Positions 7,774 through 17,774 of a stretch of DNA of 64,000 nt are shown one piece after another. Position 1 is the stretch's first letter; the number at the start of each line of letters is the position of its first letter. A program made the translations under genes and the position numbers. The notes below the pieces were generated by a model, which saw nothing but the letters and a program-made list of their open reading frames with translations, searched no databases and was not told the DNA's origin. The stretch comes from FW021-bin31 sp964422465 (lineage in GTDB: Bacteria > Bacteroidota > Bacteroidia > Chitinophagales > Chitinophagaceae), in contig CAYRBD010000005.1 in assembly GCA_964422465.1 (NCBI GenBank), forward strand, positions 1 through 64,000. The letters are read 5' to 3'.

Positions 7774-7933
7774 AATAAGTTGGGCTGGTATCCAAAATCA
7801 ATCTGGCAAATGGTCGAGGCCAGTAAAAGCATTTGATTGAAAGCCTTGTACTAAATTGAAAAAACGACTTTTGTTGAAGCTTAGGAATAAAATCTACTAA
7901 TTCTCTAAAGCCTCGAAACATTAAGTACTACCT

Positions 7934-9886
7934 ATGATTTCACAAGACAGCATACAGCAAATCCAAAACCGCATCGATATTGTGGATATCATTGGAGATT
8001 TTGTGAGATTGAAGAAACGAGGGGTCAATTATCTGGGGCTCTGCCCTTTCCATAACGAGAAAACGCCCTCATTTACTGTTTCTCCCACCAAAGAAATATA
8101 CAAATGCTTTGGTTGTGGCCGCAGCGGAAATGCCATTACTTTTTTAATGGAACACGAGAAATATTCCTTTGTAGAGGCCATCAGGTGGCTTGCAGAGAAA
8201 TACGGCATTGAGCTGGAAGAAACAACCCCCAGCCCCGAGGCTACCGCTCAGAGACAACTTGCCGAAAGTCTTTACATTGTAAACCAGTTTGCTCAAAAAT
8301 ATTTTACCGACACCCTATTGGATTCAGAAGAAGGCCAAACTATTGGGAAAAGTTACTTCGAGAAACGTGGCTTCTCGGAAGAAACCATGCGCAAATTTCA
8401 ATTGGGCTATTGTAAAGAAAGTTGGGATGATTTCTCTACAGAGGCCCTAAAAAAAGGTTATAAGCTCGAATATCTTCAAAAGGCCGGGCTAACGGTGGTT
8501 CGAAATGACCGGCCCAGAGACAATTACCGTGGCAGGGTAATCTTTCCTATTCACAACCAAAGTGGAAAAGTAATTGGTTTTGGCGCCCGCATTCTGAAAA
8601 AAAATGATAATGCCCCCAAATACATTAACACGCCTGAAAATGAAATTTACGAGAAACGGCGTTTGCTCTATGGGACTTATTTCGCCCGTCATGCCATAGA
8701 CAAGTTAGATGAATGTCTGCTGGTAGAAGGATACACCGATGTAATCTCTTTACATCAGGCTGGAATGGAAAATGTGGTGGCATCTTCGGGCACCTCGCTA
8801 ACAGAAGATCAGTTGCGGCTAATCAAAAAATATACTTCTAACCTGACCATCCTATACGATGGAGATTCCGCCGGCATAAAAGCGGCCCTGCGGGGACTGG
8901 ATATGGCCCTGGAAGAAAGCCTGAACGTAAAACTGGTGCTGTTGCCCGAAGGTGAAGATCCTGACAGCTACGTGCAAAGGGTAGGGGCACCGGTCTTCAC
9001 GGAGTTTATTGCCAAAAACAAGAAAGATTTTATTCTTTTTAAGCTCCAGGTTTCCCTGGCAGATGCGAAGAAGGATCCAACGAAGAAAGCAGAACTGGTC
9101 AATGAAATTGCAGAAACCCTTTCCCGAATCAACAAAACGGAGGATTTTACCAAGCAACAGGACTATATTCGGGAATGCAGCCGGATGTTAGACATTGATG
9201 AAGAGGGACTTACCGCCCTCGTCAATCAGTTTATCCGGAAGCAAATCCAGAAAAAAAGATGGGAGCATACCCGGGAAAAGGAAAAGCAGGAAGCGGCAGA
9301 CCGGGAGAAAAATAAGACGGCTGCCGATGCCGCCGCCCCTGCAGATGACCTGCTCAACCTGATGACGGATGAAGAGAGGCAGGAAAAAGACCTGGTCCGT
9401 GTTCTGATTGAGCATGGAGATAAAATGTGGGATGAGGAACATACCGTGGCCGCACATATTTTCCATTCTTCCCTTAATTTTGAACTGATTGCTAATCAAA
9501 CCGTCCGTGAAATACTGACAGAATACAAGCGGCAGTTTGACGAGGGTCAACTCCCGGATGAAAAATTTTTCCTTTATCATATCAATCAGGAAATTAGTAA
9601 GTTAGCCGTTAATTTGCTCTATACACCTTATGAAATCAGTCACAACTGGCTGGACTTGTATAAGATTACGGTCCCTGCCAAAGAAGACCTTTATAAAGAG
9701 GATGTAAGTTCAGCAATTAGTTATTTGATGCTAAAGATGGTACGACTATTGATACATCAGAACCAAAAAGAACTCAATTCTGTCTCAGAGGCGGAAGAGC
9801 AAATAAAAATCATGGAAGTTCACCAACAGCTTAAAAAAGCAGAAAAGGAAATTGCAGAGGAGTTGGGGTTGGTTATCAGAAAATAG
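7934..9886 (+). CDS. dnaG: DNA primase
   Basis: Makes RNA primers for the replication fork, acting with the DnaB helicase. The 650 residues show the CHC2 zinc ribbon (C37, H40, C58, C61), the catalytic core, and the TOPRIM domain with LLVEGYTDV (about 262-270) and the DGDSAGIKAA metal site (about 309-318). A less conserved C-terminal region of about 200 residues follows, helical and charged, and would be the helicase-binding domain. Length is normal. It stands alone here without the rpsU or rpoD neighbours seen in other phyla. Confidence 0.96.
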   Translation: MISQDSIQQIQNRIDIVDIIGDFVRLKKRGVNYLGLCPFHNEKTPSFTVSPTKEIYKCFGCGRSGNAITFLMEHEKYSFVEAIRWLAEKYGIELEETTPSPEATAQRQLAESLYIVNQFAQKYFTDTLLDSEEGQTIGKSYFEKRGFSEETMRKFQLGYCKESWDDFSTEALKKGYKLEYLQKAGLTVVRNDRPRDNYRGRVIFPIHNQSGKVIGFGARILKKNDNAPKYINTPENEIYEKRRLLYGTYFARHAIDKLDECLLVEGYTDVISLHQAGMENVVASSGTSLTEDQLRLIKKYTSNLTILYDGDSAGIKAALRGLDMALEESLNVKLVLLPEGEDPDSYVQRVGAPVFTEFIAKNKKDFILFKLQVSLADAKKDPTKKAELVNEIAETLSRINKTEDFTKQQDYIRECSRMLDIDEEGLTALVNQFIRKQIQKKRWEHTREKEKQEAADREKNKTAADAAAPADDLLNLMTDEERQEKDLVRVLIEHGDKMWDEEHTVAAHIFHSSLNFELIANQTVREILTEYKRQFDEGQLPDEKFFLYHINQEISKLAVNLLYTPYEISHNWLDLYKITVPAKEDLYKEDVSSAISYLMLKMVRLLIHQNQKELNSVSEAEEQIKIMEVHQQLKKAEKEIAEELGLVIRK

Positions 9887-9929
9887 GGGCGGACAGCGAT
9901 TGAGTTAAAGGGATTGTTAAAAAAGAACT

Positions 9930-9937
9930 TATTTTTG
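9930..9937 (+). promoter_or_regulatory. -7 promoter box of the exported coiled-coil gene
   Basis: TATTTTTG, ending 34 bases before the ATG at 9972. A TTG lies 13 bases upstream, too close for a standard -33 element. Confidence 0.4.
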
Positions 9938-9971
9938 TGCTATTTATTGAATAAACCATACCTTAATTCTT

Positions 9972-11285
9972 ATGTTCAACTTGAAAGTATTATTATTGGT
10001 TACACTTATCTCATGCCCTTTTTTACTCCAGGCACAGGATACTACGCTTGTTCCGACAAAAGATTCTGGTCTTGTAGCTCCGAAGGATACTTTTATTCAA
10101 AAAATGGATACGCTCCCTCCGGCCCGATTAGACCGGAACCAGGAACATCAGCGGGAAATTGAATATCGCGATACGGCCTTAGACCGGGTCGTTGAGCAAT
10201 TGAATTCGATTAAGGAAAATGCCAAACAAAATGCCACCGCTATTCATGGCCTGCTGCAAGGTAAACAAATAGACAACAAGACCAAGTATAAACTGATGAA
10301 AAGCAACCTCATCAGCGCAACCCGTACCTACTACCTGCTGAACAAGAAGATTATTGACCTGAAATCCCGTACAACTTCCAACAATCTGGATGTATTTATC
10401 ACCTCCCTCAATAACCCCGAAAGCAAGGCTCTGGGCTTCTCTTTCAGTGAAAAAATCATTAATCTGGTAAAAACAGTCATCCTTCACGGAAAGGCTACTA
10501 AAAATAAAAGAAACGAAAAAATTGTGAGTACCACGGAATCTATCCTGAAAAGTCCCATTTTTCAAAGCATGGTGACGCTCACTCCCCCCCTTGCCATCGC
10601 TAACTCGGTAATGACCTTTTTTCACACCCTGAGCGTGAACGACAAACACATTAATACCAATACCCTGAATGAGTTTGAGAAAGAAGTAAATAAATATGTA
10701 AGCTATTACACGGTACTGAATGAGGGCAATCAGAAATTCCAATATGGCCTTAACTTCAATAAGGATCAATTGAACATGTTGCAGCAAAACATGTATGATC
10801 ACCTGCTGTTTACTGCAAGTGCCCTGGACCTGCCCGCACCAAAACGCAATGGGAATGAGCCGCTGGGCGTTACCTTAAATCACTATTTTCTGACTTTTAA
10901 CCAGGAAGCTACCAAGAATTTCTTTGACAAACTGGAAAAGAAATATACCAAAAATGGGAAGATTGATTACGAGCAACTACTTCGTGAAAATATGAGCCTC
11001 AAAGAAGCTAATAACCAGCTGGAGGACCTCGTAATGCAGACCAAAAGATTTGAGAATCTGTATAACGAATACTTTAACCTGATTAACAATTACTACAACA
11101 AAGTCATAAGCGCCCTTACGCTGGCACAAGATAACGGTCTGGCAGATAAAAATATTGTAAGCCAAAAAAAGCAGGAATTTAATAACTTAAAACAAGAAGC
11201 CGTAACAGACATGAAAGCTTCCATCAATATTAAAGAACTGGAGAATAACACGGATAATATCAAATATCGATATAAGATTTTTTAA
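9972..11285 (+). CDS. Exported helical protein of unknown function
   Basis: 437 residues that I do not recognise. Residues 1-21 form a clear Sec signal (MFNLKVLLLVTLISCPFLLQ then AQD), followed by a proline/threonine-rich linker to about 60 and a largely helical body. Heptad-like segments occur at about 65-110 and 300-360 (LLRENMSLKEANNQLEDLVMQ). There is a mid-protein hydrophobic stretch (about 195-215, MVTLTPPLAIANSVMTFFH) that could be a membrane helix. No cysteine-rich, enzymatic or T9SS C-terminal signal was seen. It ends eight bases from the convergent efflux gene. Own promoter box at 9930. Confidence 0.75.
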   Translation: MFNLKVLLLVTLISCPFLLQAQDTTLVPTKDSGLVAPKDTFIQKMDTLPPARLDRNQEHQREIEYRDTALDRVVEQLNSIKENAKQNATAIHGLLQGKQIDNKTKYKLMKSNLISATRTYYLLNKKIIDLKSRTTSNNLDVFITSLNNPESKALGFSFSEKIINLVKTVILHGKATKNKRNEKIVSTTESILKSPIFQSMVTLTPPLAIANSVMTFFHTLSVNDKHINTNTLNEFEKEVNKYVSYYTVLNEGNQKFQYGLNFNKDQLNMLQQNMYDHLLFTASALDLPAPKRNGNEPLGVTLNHYFLTFNQEATKNFFDKLEKKYTKNGKIDYEQLLRENMSLKEANNQLEDLVMQTKRFENLYNEYFNLINNYYNKVISALTLAQDNGLADKNIVSQKKQEFNNLKQEAVTDMKASINIKELENNTDNIKYRYKIF

Positions 11286-11292
11286 TCTCCGC

Positions 11293-12747
11293 CTACTTCC
11301 ATCCTCCTCCTAAGGCCCGGTACAGTTGGATGCGTGCGGTCAGCAAATTGGCTTTAGCCTTCACCAGGTCCAATTCACTGTTCAGGGCTTCTCCCTGCGC
11401 GGTAATTACTTCCAGGTAGGTGGCAAAGCCCGCCCGGAACAGCATCCGGGAACTGGCTACCGCCTTTTGTGAAACCTTTTGTTGTTCTTTCGCTATTTCC
11501 AATTGTTCTTCCAGTTTTTTGATGGAAATCTGTGAATTTTCAATATCTGTGACGGCTTTATATACCTCTCGTTGAAAATTAATTTCTGCCTCATCTCTTT
11601 CCATTTTGGCTACTTCAAAATCGGTTTTAAGCTTCCTGCCATTGAAAATGGGCGCCGTTAACCCGCCAGCAAATGCGCCTAATAAAGATCCGGGGATATT
11701 AAACCAATTTTTAGCCAGCACCGCATTCATACCGCCCGAAAGCGAAATCGTCAGGTTGGGGTAACGGGCGGCCTGGGTAACCCCCACCTGTGCGTTGGCT
11801 GCCTTGAGTTCATAACGGGCAATAAGTACATCCGGACGGTTTTGAACCAGATACAGGGGCAATTTGCTTACTCTTTTATAGGCACTATCCATGGCGAAAA
11901 ACCTGGGTTTCCTTTTAATTTTCCCCGGCAATTCACCCACCAAAAGCCTCAATTTATTTTCCTGAAGCGCTCTTTCTTTTTCCAGGTCCGGTACCAGGGC
12001 AGCGGCTTCCAAAACCTGAGACTGCGATTGCTGGACGGCAAGCGCAGTAACTTCTCCCGCTTTATACTGCAACTGGATCATTCTCAGGGTACTATCCCTG
12101 AAATGATAATTTTTCTTAGCTACCTCAAGCTGCTCATCCAGCATCAGCAGGGTGTAATAATCCTCGGCCACCGTAGCAACTACCTCCGTCTGGATGGCCT
12201 TTCTGGCCTGGAAAGACTGAAGATATAACGCTCTGGCTGCACGTTTTTGATTCTTTAGCTTCCCCCAAATATCCAACTCCCAATCCAGGGCGCCTACGTT
12301 GGAATATTCTGATGCATTTACATACATATTGGCCGGCGCCTTTTTCCCTTTATGTTTATACCAGTCATCCAACGATGAAAACCTTGAATCTCTGGAATAC
12401 CATCTTCTTTCTATATTCAACAAATTGAGGTTGAGATAAGGGTAAAAGGCAGCTTTAGATTCCTTATAATATTGATTGTTAATATCAATTTCTTTATTCG
12501 CTGTACGGATATCAAAATTTTGCCTGAAGGCATCGTCAATGAGTTGAACTAACAAGGTATCCTGAAAAAAGTCTTTCCATGGAATGATTGCGTCATCCAG
12601 ATTTTGAGATATGGAATCGGGCAGAATAAATTCATCGGGCAGGTTCATATCTGCGGTAGAGTATGTTTCTGTAACCTTACAGGCAGAGAACACCAACAGG
12701 CCGGAGACAATGATAACAGACAATTTTAAATTTTTCAATTTACGCAT
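11293..12747 (-). CDS. RND efflux outer-membrane factor (TolC/NodT family lipoprotein)
   Basis: Forms the outer-membrane channel through which the RND pump upstream expels its substrates. The start is placed at 12747, not at the upstream in-frame codon, because this gives a lipoprotein signal MRKLKNLKLS...LLVFSAC with the lipidated cysteine at residue 23, and because GGAGATTAAC stands just before this ATG; the resulting 484 residues fit the NodT family. Two OEP repeats are visible, with paired helices QARKAIQTEVVATVAEDYYTLL and the later AEINFQREVYKAVTDIENSQ block. It begins four bases after the pump's stop codon. Confidence 0.92.
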   Translation of the reverse strand: MRKLKNLKLSVIIVSGLLVFSACKVTETYSTADMNLPDEFILPDSISQNLDDAIIPWKDFFQDTLLVQLIDDAFRQNFDIRTANKEIDINNQYYKESKAAFYPYLNLNLLNIERRWYSRDSRFSSLDDWYKHKGKKAPANMYVNASEYSNVGALDWELDIWGKLKNQKRAARALYLQSFQARKAIQTEVVATVAEDYYTLLMLDEQLEVAKKNYHFRDSTLRMIQLQYKAGEVTALAVQQSQSQVLEAAALVPDLEKERALQENKLRLLVGELPGKIKRKPRFFAMDSAYKRVSKLPLYLVQNRPDVLIARYELKAANAQVGVTQAARYPNLTISLSGGMNAVLAKNWFNIPGSLLGAFAGGLTAPIFNGRKLKTDFEVAKMERDEAEINFQREVYKAVTDIENSQISIKKLEEQLEIAKEQQKVSQKAVASSRMLFRAGFATYLEVITAQGEALNSELDLVKAKANLLTARIQLYRALGGGWK

Positions 12748-12751
12748 ATAG

Positions 12752-15700
12752 TTAATCTCCTTTTTTAAAGCGGGCTTTAAGATTTTCATCAATGGTTCTG
12801 AAAATGATAAAAAGCACCGGTACGATAAATATCCCCAGGAGGACTCCTGCAATCATTCCGCCGGCAGCGGCAAAACTGATTGAGTGGTTTCCCTGTGCCG
12901 AGGGACCCGTAGTCCACATCAGGGGAATCAGCCCGGCAACAAAAGCAAGAGAGGTCATCAATATAGGCCGTAATCTTAAGTGGGCGCCCTGGATAGCGGC
13001 CTCATAGATAGAATGGCCTGCCTTTCGGGATTGAGCAGAATATTCAACCATCAGGATGGCATTTTTAGCCAACAATCCAATGAGCATGATTAAACCTACC
13101 TGCACATAAATGTTGTTTTGCAGGCCCACCAGGTTAATAACACCATAAACGCCGATCAACCCCACAGGTATAGATAACAAAATAGAAAGAGGAAGAAAAT
13201 AACTCTCATACAGGCCAGACAAAAGAAAATAGACAAACAATATACTCAATAAAATGATAAAAGCGGTTTGCCCACCCGACTCCTTTTCCTCCCGGCTCAT
13301 TCCGGTCCATTCAAACTGATAATTTCCAGGCAATTGCTGGTCAGCTACTTCTTCTACAGCCTGCATGGCTTGTCCGGTACTGTACCCTTTGGCGGGAATG
13401 GCATTTATTTCAATGCTGTTATACAGGTTGTAACGAGTAACAATCTCCGGCCCGAAAGTCTTCGTCATCCGGACAAGGGTGCTTACCGGGACCATGTCTC
13501 CTTCTTTATTCCTGACATAAATAGAACTTAGCGATTCGGGCGTAGCGCTGAATTGTGGTGCTGCCTGTACATACACCCTGTTTAAGCGGTTAAAAAGGTT
13601 AAATTCGCTGACCCTGACGCGGGAATAATACTGGCGAACGTTGTTGAGCATATCTTTTATATTCACGCCCATAGCCAGCGCCTTATCCTTATCCACATTT
13701 AATTCATATTGTGGAAAATTGGGTTGAAAGGTAGTGCCGGCTTGTAAAATTTCCGGACGGCTGTTCAGCGCTTGCAAAAAAGTATCAGAAACGGCGCCAA
13801 AGGTTTGAAAACTCCCTGCAAGCCGGTCTTCCAATACAAAATGCACTCCTGCCTGATTGCTGAAGCCTGTAACGGTAGGCCGGGTAAATACAGTGACAGA
13901 GGCCCCCTTGATTTGAGATAAATCCTTTCTGACGGTGTCTATAAACTGATCAATCTTTTTGATGCCTTTTCTTTCGGCATAAGGGTACATGCTGATATAA
14001 CCTATGGCATAAGAGGTGCTATTCGTGCCATCAATTCCGTTGTAACCTGCGGTGCTGGACATGCTCATGATCTCTTTTCTCTTTTTGAGAATGTCAATTG
14101 CCTTATTAAGCACGCTGGTGGTACGGGCAAGGGAAGAACTGGGAGGAAGTTGGATAGAATATTCAATGAAACCATCATCCTCCGTAGGGATAAAGGCCGT
14201 TGGCGTAAATTTCATGAGCACAAACCCGATAAGGGCAATGAGCACGAGGCCGCCTATCGCCAGTTTCTTTTTTCTTGTAAGAAATTTAATTGCTTCCACA
14301 TACCGGCCGGTCATGGTTTCAAAAGAAGTATTGAATGCCAGGAAAAATCGATTAATGAAAGCTTTGAGTTTCCCCTTTGTTGTATGCGGATCGGCATGGG
14401 ATAATTCCGCAACGTTTGTTTCCTTTGATACTTTCTTATGCCTTCTTAAAATAAGCGCACAAAGTGCCGGGGATAAGGTTAAAGCATTCATCGCAGAAAT
14501 CAGGATGGCCAGCGCCAGCGTATAGGCAAATTGTCGGTAAAAAATACCGGAGGGACCTTCCATAAAGCCAATGGGAAGAAATACAGCCGCCATCACCAGC
14601 GTAATGGATACAATGGCCGGTGTAATCTCTCTCATGGTAGAAATAGTGGCGTTCGTAGGACTCAGGGTCGTGCTGTCCATCTTATGATGAACAGCCTCCA
14701 CGACGACTATCGCATCATCCACAACAATGCCAATGGCCAGAACAAGCGCAAACATGGTAAGCACATTGATAGAAAAACCCAATATATAAATAAAGAAAAA
14801 TGTACCGATAAGCGAAACCGGGATGGCTATGGCGGGGATAAGAGTAGCCCTGAAATTCTGGAGGAAAATAAATACAATGATAAAAACCAGAATGAAGGCT
14901 TCAAATAAAGTATGCACCACTTCTGAAATAGATTCATCTACCTGATCACGAACGCTGTAAGTAATGTTGTATTTCAGTCCTTTAGGAAAATCTTTTGCTA
15001 ATTCCTTCATTTTTTTACGCACCCCAATATCAATATCCCGCGCATTGGAACCTACATTCTGGGTGATGTTCATCGTTAATCCCGGATAACCATCCACCCT
15101 GTTTTCATTATTGGCATTAGTGGGGCCCAAATAGATACGGGCTACATCCCTCAAATGCAGGATAGAGCCATCTTTATTGGTCTTGATAACAATATCACCA
15201 AACTCCTCCTTTGAGGTGAACCGACCCGTATATTTAATGATGGTTTCAAAAGTCTGATTGGAGTTTTGACCAAATTCACCGGGCGCAATTTCAAAATTCT
15301 GATTTTTGACTGCGTTCTTTATATCATCAGGAACCAGGCCGTAAGCCTTCATCTTATCAGGATTAAGCCAAATACGCATAGCATAATTTCGTGCCCCTAC
15401 TTTGTTCACCTCTGCTACGCCGTCTATTCTGGATAATTCACGCACGACTTCCCTGTTGGCATAAGCCTGAAGGAAGGTTTCATTCATGGCCGGGTCTATG
15501 CTATACATGTTAAGCGTCATGATCACACCCGTCTGCCGTGGCGTTACCGAAACCCCATCGGTGACTACCTCTGCCGGAAGATCGGTCAAAGCCTTTGAGG
15601 TACGTGTTTGTACATTAACAGCAGCCTGGTTGGGATCAGTACCCGGTTTGAAAAATACATTGATCGTTCCACTGCCGGAGGAGGCATTGGATTTCATGTA

Positions 15701-15928
15701 GGTCATGTTCTCCACCCCGTTAATTTTCTCCTCCAACGGGAGTAAAACGCTCTCTGCTATTGTCTCAGCATCAGCGCCGGAATAAGAGGCGGAAACAGAA
15801 ACACTGGGGGGCGCTATTTCCGGAAATCTGGTGATCGGTAATTTGATAATCCCCACTACTCCCAACAGGACAAGGATCAAAGAAATAACCGTGGCTAATA
15901 CCGGCCGGGTGATGAACTTTTTTAACAT
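12752..15928 (-). CDS. RND multidrug efflux pump permease (HAE1 family)
   Basis: 1058 residues, the proton-driven inner-membrane pump of a tripartite efflux system of AcrB type. The N-terminus MLKKFITRPVLATVISLILVLLGVV is a typical first helix, two large periplasmic loops are present, and the proton-relay aspartates D404 and D405 lie in helix 4 (GIVVDDAIVVVE). GFMEGPSGIFYRQFA and the helix-10/11 region AKNAILMVEYS are conserved. Full length with no frameshift. It follows the adaptor gene by about 50 bases and precedes the channel gene, so the operon order is adaptor, pump, channel. Confidence 0.95.
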   Translation of the reverse strand: MLKKFITRPVLATVISLILVLLGVVGIIKLPITRFPEIAPPSVSVSASYSGADAETIAESVLLPLEEKINGVENMTYMKSNASSGSGTINVFFKPGTDPNQAAVNVQTRTSKALTDLPAEVVTDGVSVTPRQTGVIMTLNMYSIDPAMNETFLQAYANREVVRELSRIDGVAEVNKVGARNYAMRIWLNPDKMKAYGLVPDDIKNAVKNQNFEIAPGEFGQNSNQTFETIIKYTGRFTSKEEFGDIVIKTNKDGSILHLRDVARIYLGPTNANNENRVDGYPGLTMNITQNVGSNARDIDIGVRKKMKELAKDFPKGLKYNITYSVRDQVDESISEVVHTLFEAFILVFIIVFIFLQNFRATLIPAIAIPVSLIGTFFFIYILGFSINVLTMFALVLAIGIVVDDAIVVVEAVHHKMDSTTLSPTNATISTMREITPAIVSITLVMAAVFLPIGFMEGPSGIFYRQFAYTLALAILISAMNALTLSPALCALILRRHKKVSKETNVAELSHADPHTTKGKLKAFINRFFLAFNTSFETMTGRYVEAIKFLTRKKKLAIGGLVLIALIGFVLMKFTPTAFIPTEDDGFIEYSIQLPPSSSLARTTSVLNKAIDILKKRKEIMSMSSTAGYNGIDGTNSTSYAIGYISMYPYAERKGIKKIDQFIDTVRKDLSQIKGASVTVFTRPTVTGFSNQAGVHFVLEDRLAGSFQTFGAVSDTFLQALNSRPEILQAGTTFQPNFPQYELNVDKDKALAMGVNIKDMLNNVRQYYSRVRVSEFNLFNRLNRVYVQAAPQFSATPESLSSIYVRNKEGDMVPVSTLVRMTKTFGPEIVTRYNLYNSIEINAIPAKGYSTGQAMQAVEEVADQQLPGNYQFEWTGMSREEKESGGQTAFIILLSILFVYFLLSGLYESYFLPLSILLSIPVGLIGVYGVINLVGLQNNIYVQVGLIMLIGLLAKNAILMVEYSAQSRKAGHSIYEAAIQGAHLRLRPILMTSLAFVAGLIPLMWTTGPSAQGNHSISFAAAGGMIAGVLLGIFIVPVLFIIFRTIDENLKARFKKGD

Positions 15929-15979
15929 GCTTTATCTGGGCTTTTCAAAAATATATGCGTTTGATTATAATCAACAGGG

Positions 15980-17215
15980 TTAAAGTGAATCTCCTCCGCC
16001 ACCGGAGGTGTCCAGACTCTGGGGATATACCTTTGGGGCAACAAGCGTGTCCGGTTGGTACGGCAACGGCTTTATTTTCATGCTGTCCGTAACTTTATCC
16101 AGCCCTTCCACCAGGATGCGATCTCCTATGTTTAATCCCTTTGTTACAATATAAAGGTTATGGGGAGCTTCGGGACCCACGTTGATCAATTGACGCACAA
16201 CAGTATTCTGAGGCGTTAATTTTTTCACAAAGGTTTCTGTCTGAAGTTCATAGGTTGCTTTTTGTGGAATAATAATTCTCCCGCTTCTTCTCTTATTTAA
16301 AACCAAAGTACCTGTATTTCCCGATCGGAGGATGTTATTCTCATTAGGGAAAGTCGCCCGCATCATAATAGAGCCCGTATTCTTATTAACCTGACCGGAA
16401 GAGGCATCTATAACCCCTTTGTGTGGATAAACTGAACCGTCAGAGAGAATAAGAGAGACTACCCGGTCGGTATCAATGTGTTTTGCCGCCGAATTGAGGC
16501 CGGTTCCGGTAAACGACTGTTCCCGAAGCATCTGATAAAAATCAGATTCGCTTATTGAGAAATAAACATATACCTCATGTACATCAGTCAGTACGGTAAT
16601 GGGTTCTTTATCTCCCGGATTTACCAGGTTTCCTATTCTTTTTGGAATTCTACCGATATAGCCGCTTACAGGGGCTTCTATTGTGGTATAGCCCAATTGA
16701 ATTCTGGCATTGGCTACCTCCGCGGAAGCCTGCTTCAGATTAGCTTGTGCCACCTCGTATTCAGATTTTGCAGTCTTCAGCCTTACGGGGGAAATAACTT
16801 CATTTTCTACCAGCGGCTTCAGCCTTTCCACTTCCAGCTGGGCATTAGCCAGCTTGGCTTTTTCTACATTTTCGTTGGCAATGGCCTGGTTCAGGTCCTG
16901 CTGATAGGTTTGAGGATTAATTTTAAAAAGCTTTTGTCCTTTTTTTACAAAATCTCCTTCATCCACATAGGCTTTTTCCAATTCCCCCGTTACTTGCGGG
17001 CGAATCTCTACATCAATTTTACCTTCTACCGTACCCAGGAAGTTCTTGGTAAGCACCACCGTGCCGGTGTCCACTTTATAAACAGGAAGTGCAATTTCGT
17101 TATCGTTTTGGGTGTTTTTTTGTGAAATAGAGGAACAGCCGATTCCTAATAAAAAAAGGAATAAAAATCCATAACAAGCTTTTCTGCTTGATATTTTCAT
17201 AAATGATGTTTTCAT
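15980..17215 (-). CDS. RND efflux periplasmic adaptor (MFP family lipoprotein)
   Basis: Bridges the inner-membrane pump and the outer-membrane channel. The 411 residues begin with a lipoprotein signal (FLLGIGCSS, lipidated C27), followed by the barrel-sandwich lipoyl half-motif GTVEGKIDVEIRPQVTGEL, a coiled-coil hairpin at about 110-165 (NENVEKAKLANAQLEVERLKPLV), the second lipoyl half (TIEAPVSGYIGRIPKRIGNLV) and the beta-barrel domain. The C-terminus carries a glycine-rich tail (GGGGDSL). First gene of the operon; the 140 bases before it contain no TAnnTTTG box. An alternative ATG lies five codons in. Confidence 0.93.
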   Translation of the reverse strand: MKTSFMKISSRKACYGFLFLFLLGIGCSSISQKNTQNDNEIALPVYKVDTGTVVLTKNFLGTVEGKIDVEIRPQVTGELEKAYVDEGDFVKKGQKLFKINPQTYQQDLNQAIANENVEKAKLANAQLEVERLKPLVENEVISPVRLKTAKSEYEVAQANLKQASAEVANARIQLGYTTIEAPVSGYIGRIPKRIGNLVNPGDKEPITVLTDVHEVYVYFSISESDFYQMLREQSFTGTGLNSAAKHIDTDRVVSLILSDGSVYPHKGVIDASSGQVNKNTGSIMMRATFPNENNILRSGNTGTLVLNKRRSGRIIIPQKATYELQTETFVKKLTPQNTVVRQLINVGPEAPHNLYIVTKGLNIGDRILVEGLDKVTDSMKIKPLPYQPDTLVAPKVYPQSLDTSGGGGDSL

Positions 17216-17355
17216 GTATTATTTATATCTTGATCCTGAGATGGAAGGATAAGTCCCCACAGAACTAGTTAAACGAAGAAGTCTGCCCCTTCAATTTGTG
17301 GCATAAAAGCAAAAAAAATGCCATGAAGGCCTAAAAAAATGTTAATAGCCTGTTA

Positions 17356-17760
17356 TCATCCATTAGTGGGATGAGCTGTGGCTAACACCACCCGCGCCCC
17401 CAGTTCCTGGGCTATTTGCATGACATCTACCAGGTATTCAATAGGAACCGTTTTATCTGCATTGACCACAATGGTAGCACCCTGCGGATCCTGGTTGAGT
17501 TTGGGGATAAGAGCATCTTTTAACTGATCTAAGGTTACTTTTGTCGTACCAACATAAAACTGGCTGTTGTGATCAATAGAGACCACTACCGTTTGTTTGG
17601 CCTTGGTGTTGCTTTGGGCCTTGGGCAACATAACTTTAATCACATTCGGATTGGCGAGGGTGGCTACAATAAGGAAAAACATCACCAGAATGAACAGGAT
17701 ATCATTTAGGGCGCCACTCTCCACATGGGCTTCTGATCGTAATTTGCTTCTCAGGTTCAT
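17356..17760 (-). CDS. exbD: ExbD/TolR-type biopolymer transport protein
   Basis: 134 residues from the ATG at 17760; a GTG two codons earlier is also possible. One membrane helix (about 21-38) begins with the conserved aspartate D20 (GALNDILFILVMFF) that carries protons in ExbD/TolR, followed by a periplasmic domain ending in the QELGARVVLATA strand. With ExbB it forms the motor that energises TonB-dependent receptors or Tol-Pal functions. Starts 14 bases after the exbB stop. Only one exbD copy and no tonB or tolB-pal gene are present, so the partner system is not known. Confidence 0.9.
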   Translation of the reverse strand: MNLRSKLRSEAHVESGALNDILFILVMFFLIVATLANPNVIKVMLPKAQSNTKAKQTVVVSIDHNSQFYVGTTKVTLDQLKDALIPKLNQDPQGATIVVNADKTVPIEYLVDVMQIAQELGARVVLATAHPTNG

Positions 17761-17774
17761 CTTCACTAATTATT

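Noticed and set aside
10179..10802. A 207-codon open frame antisense to the exported helical protein
   Set aside because: The plus-strand frame has a signal peptide and a promoter box and runs through the whole region; the antisense frame has low-complexity hydrophobic content only.
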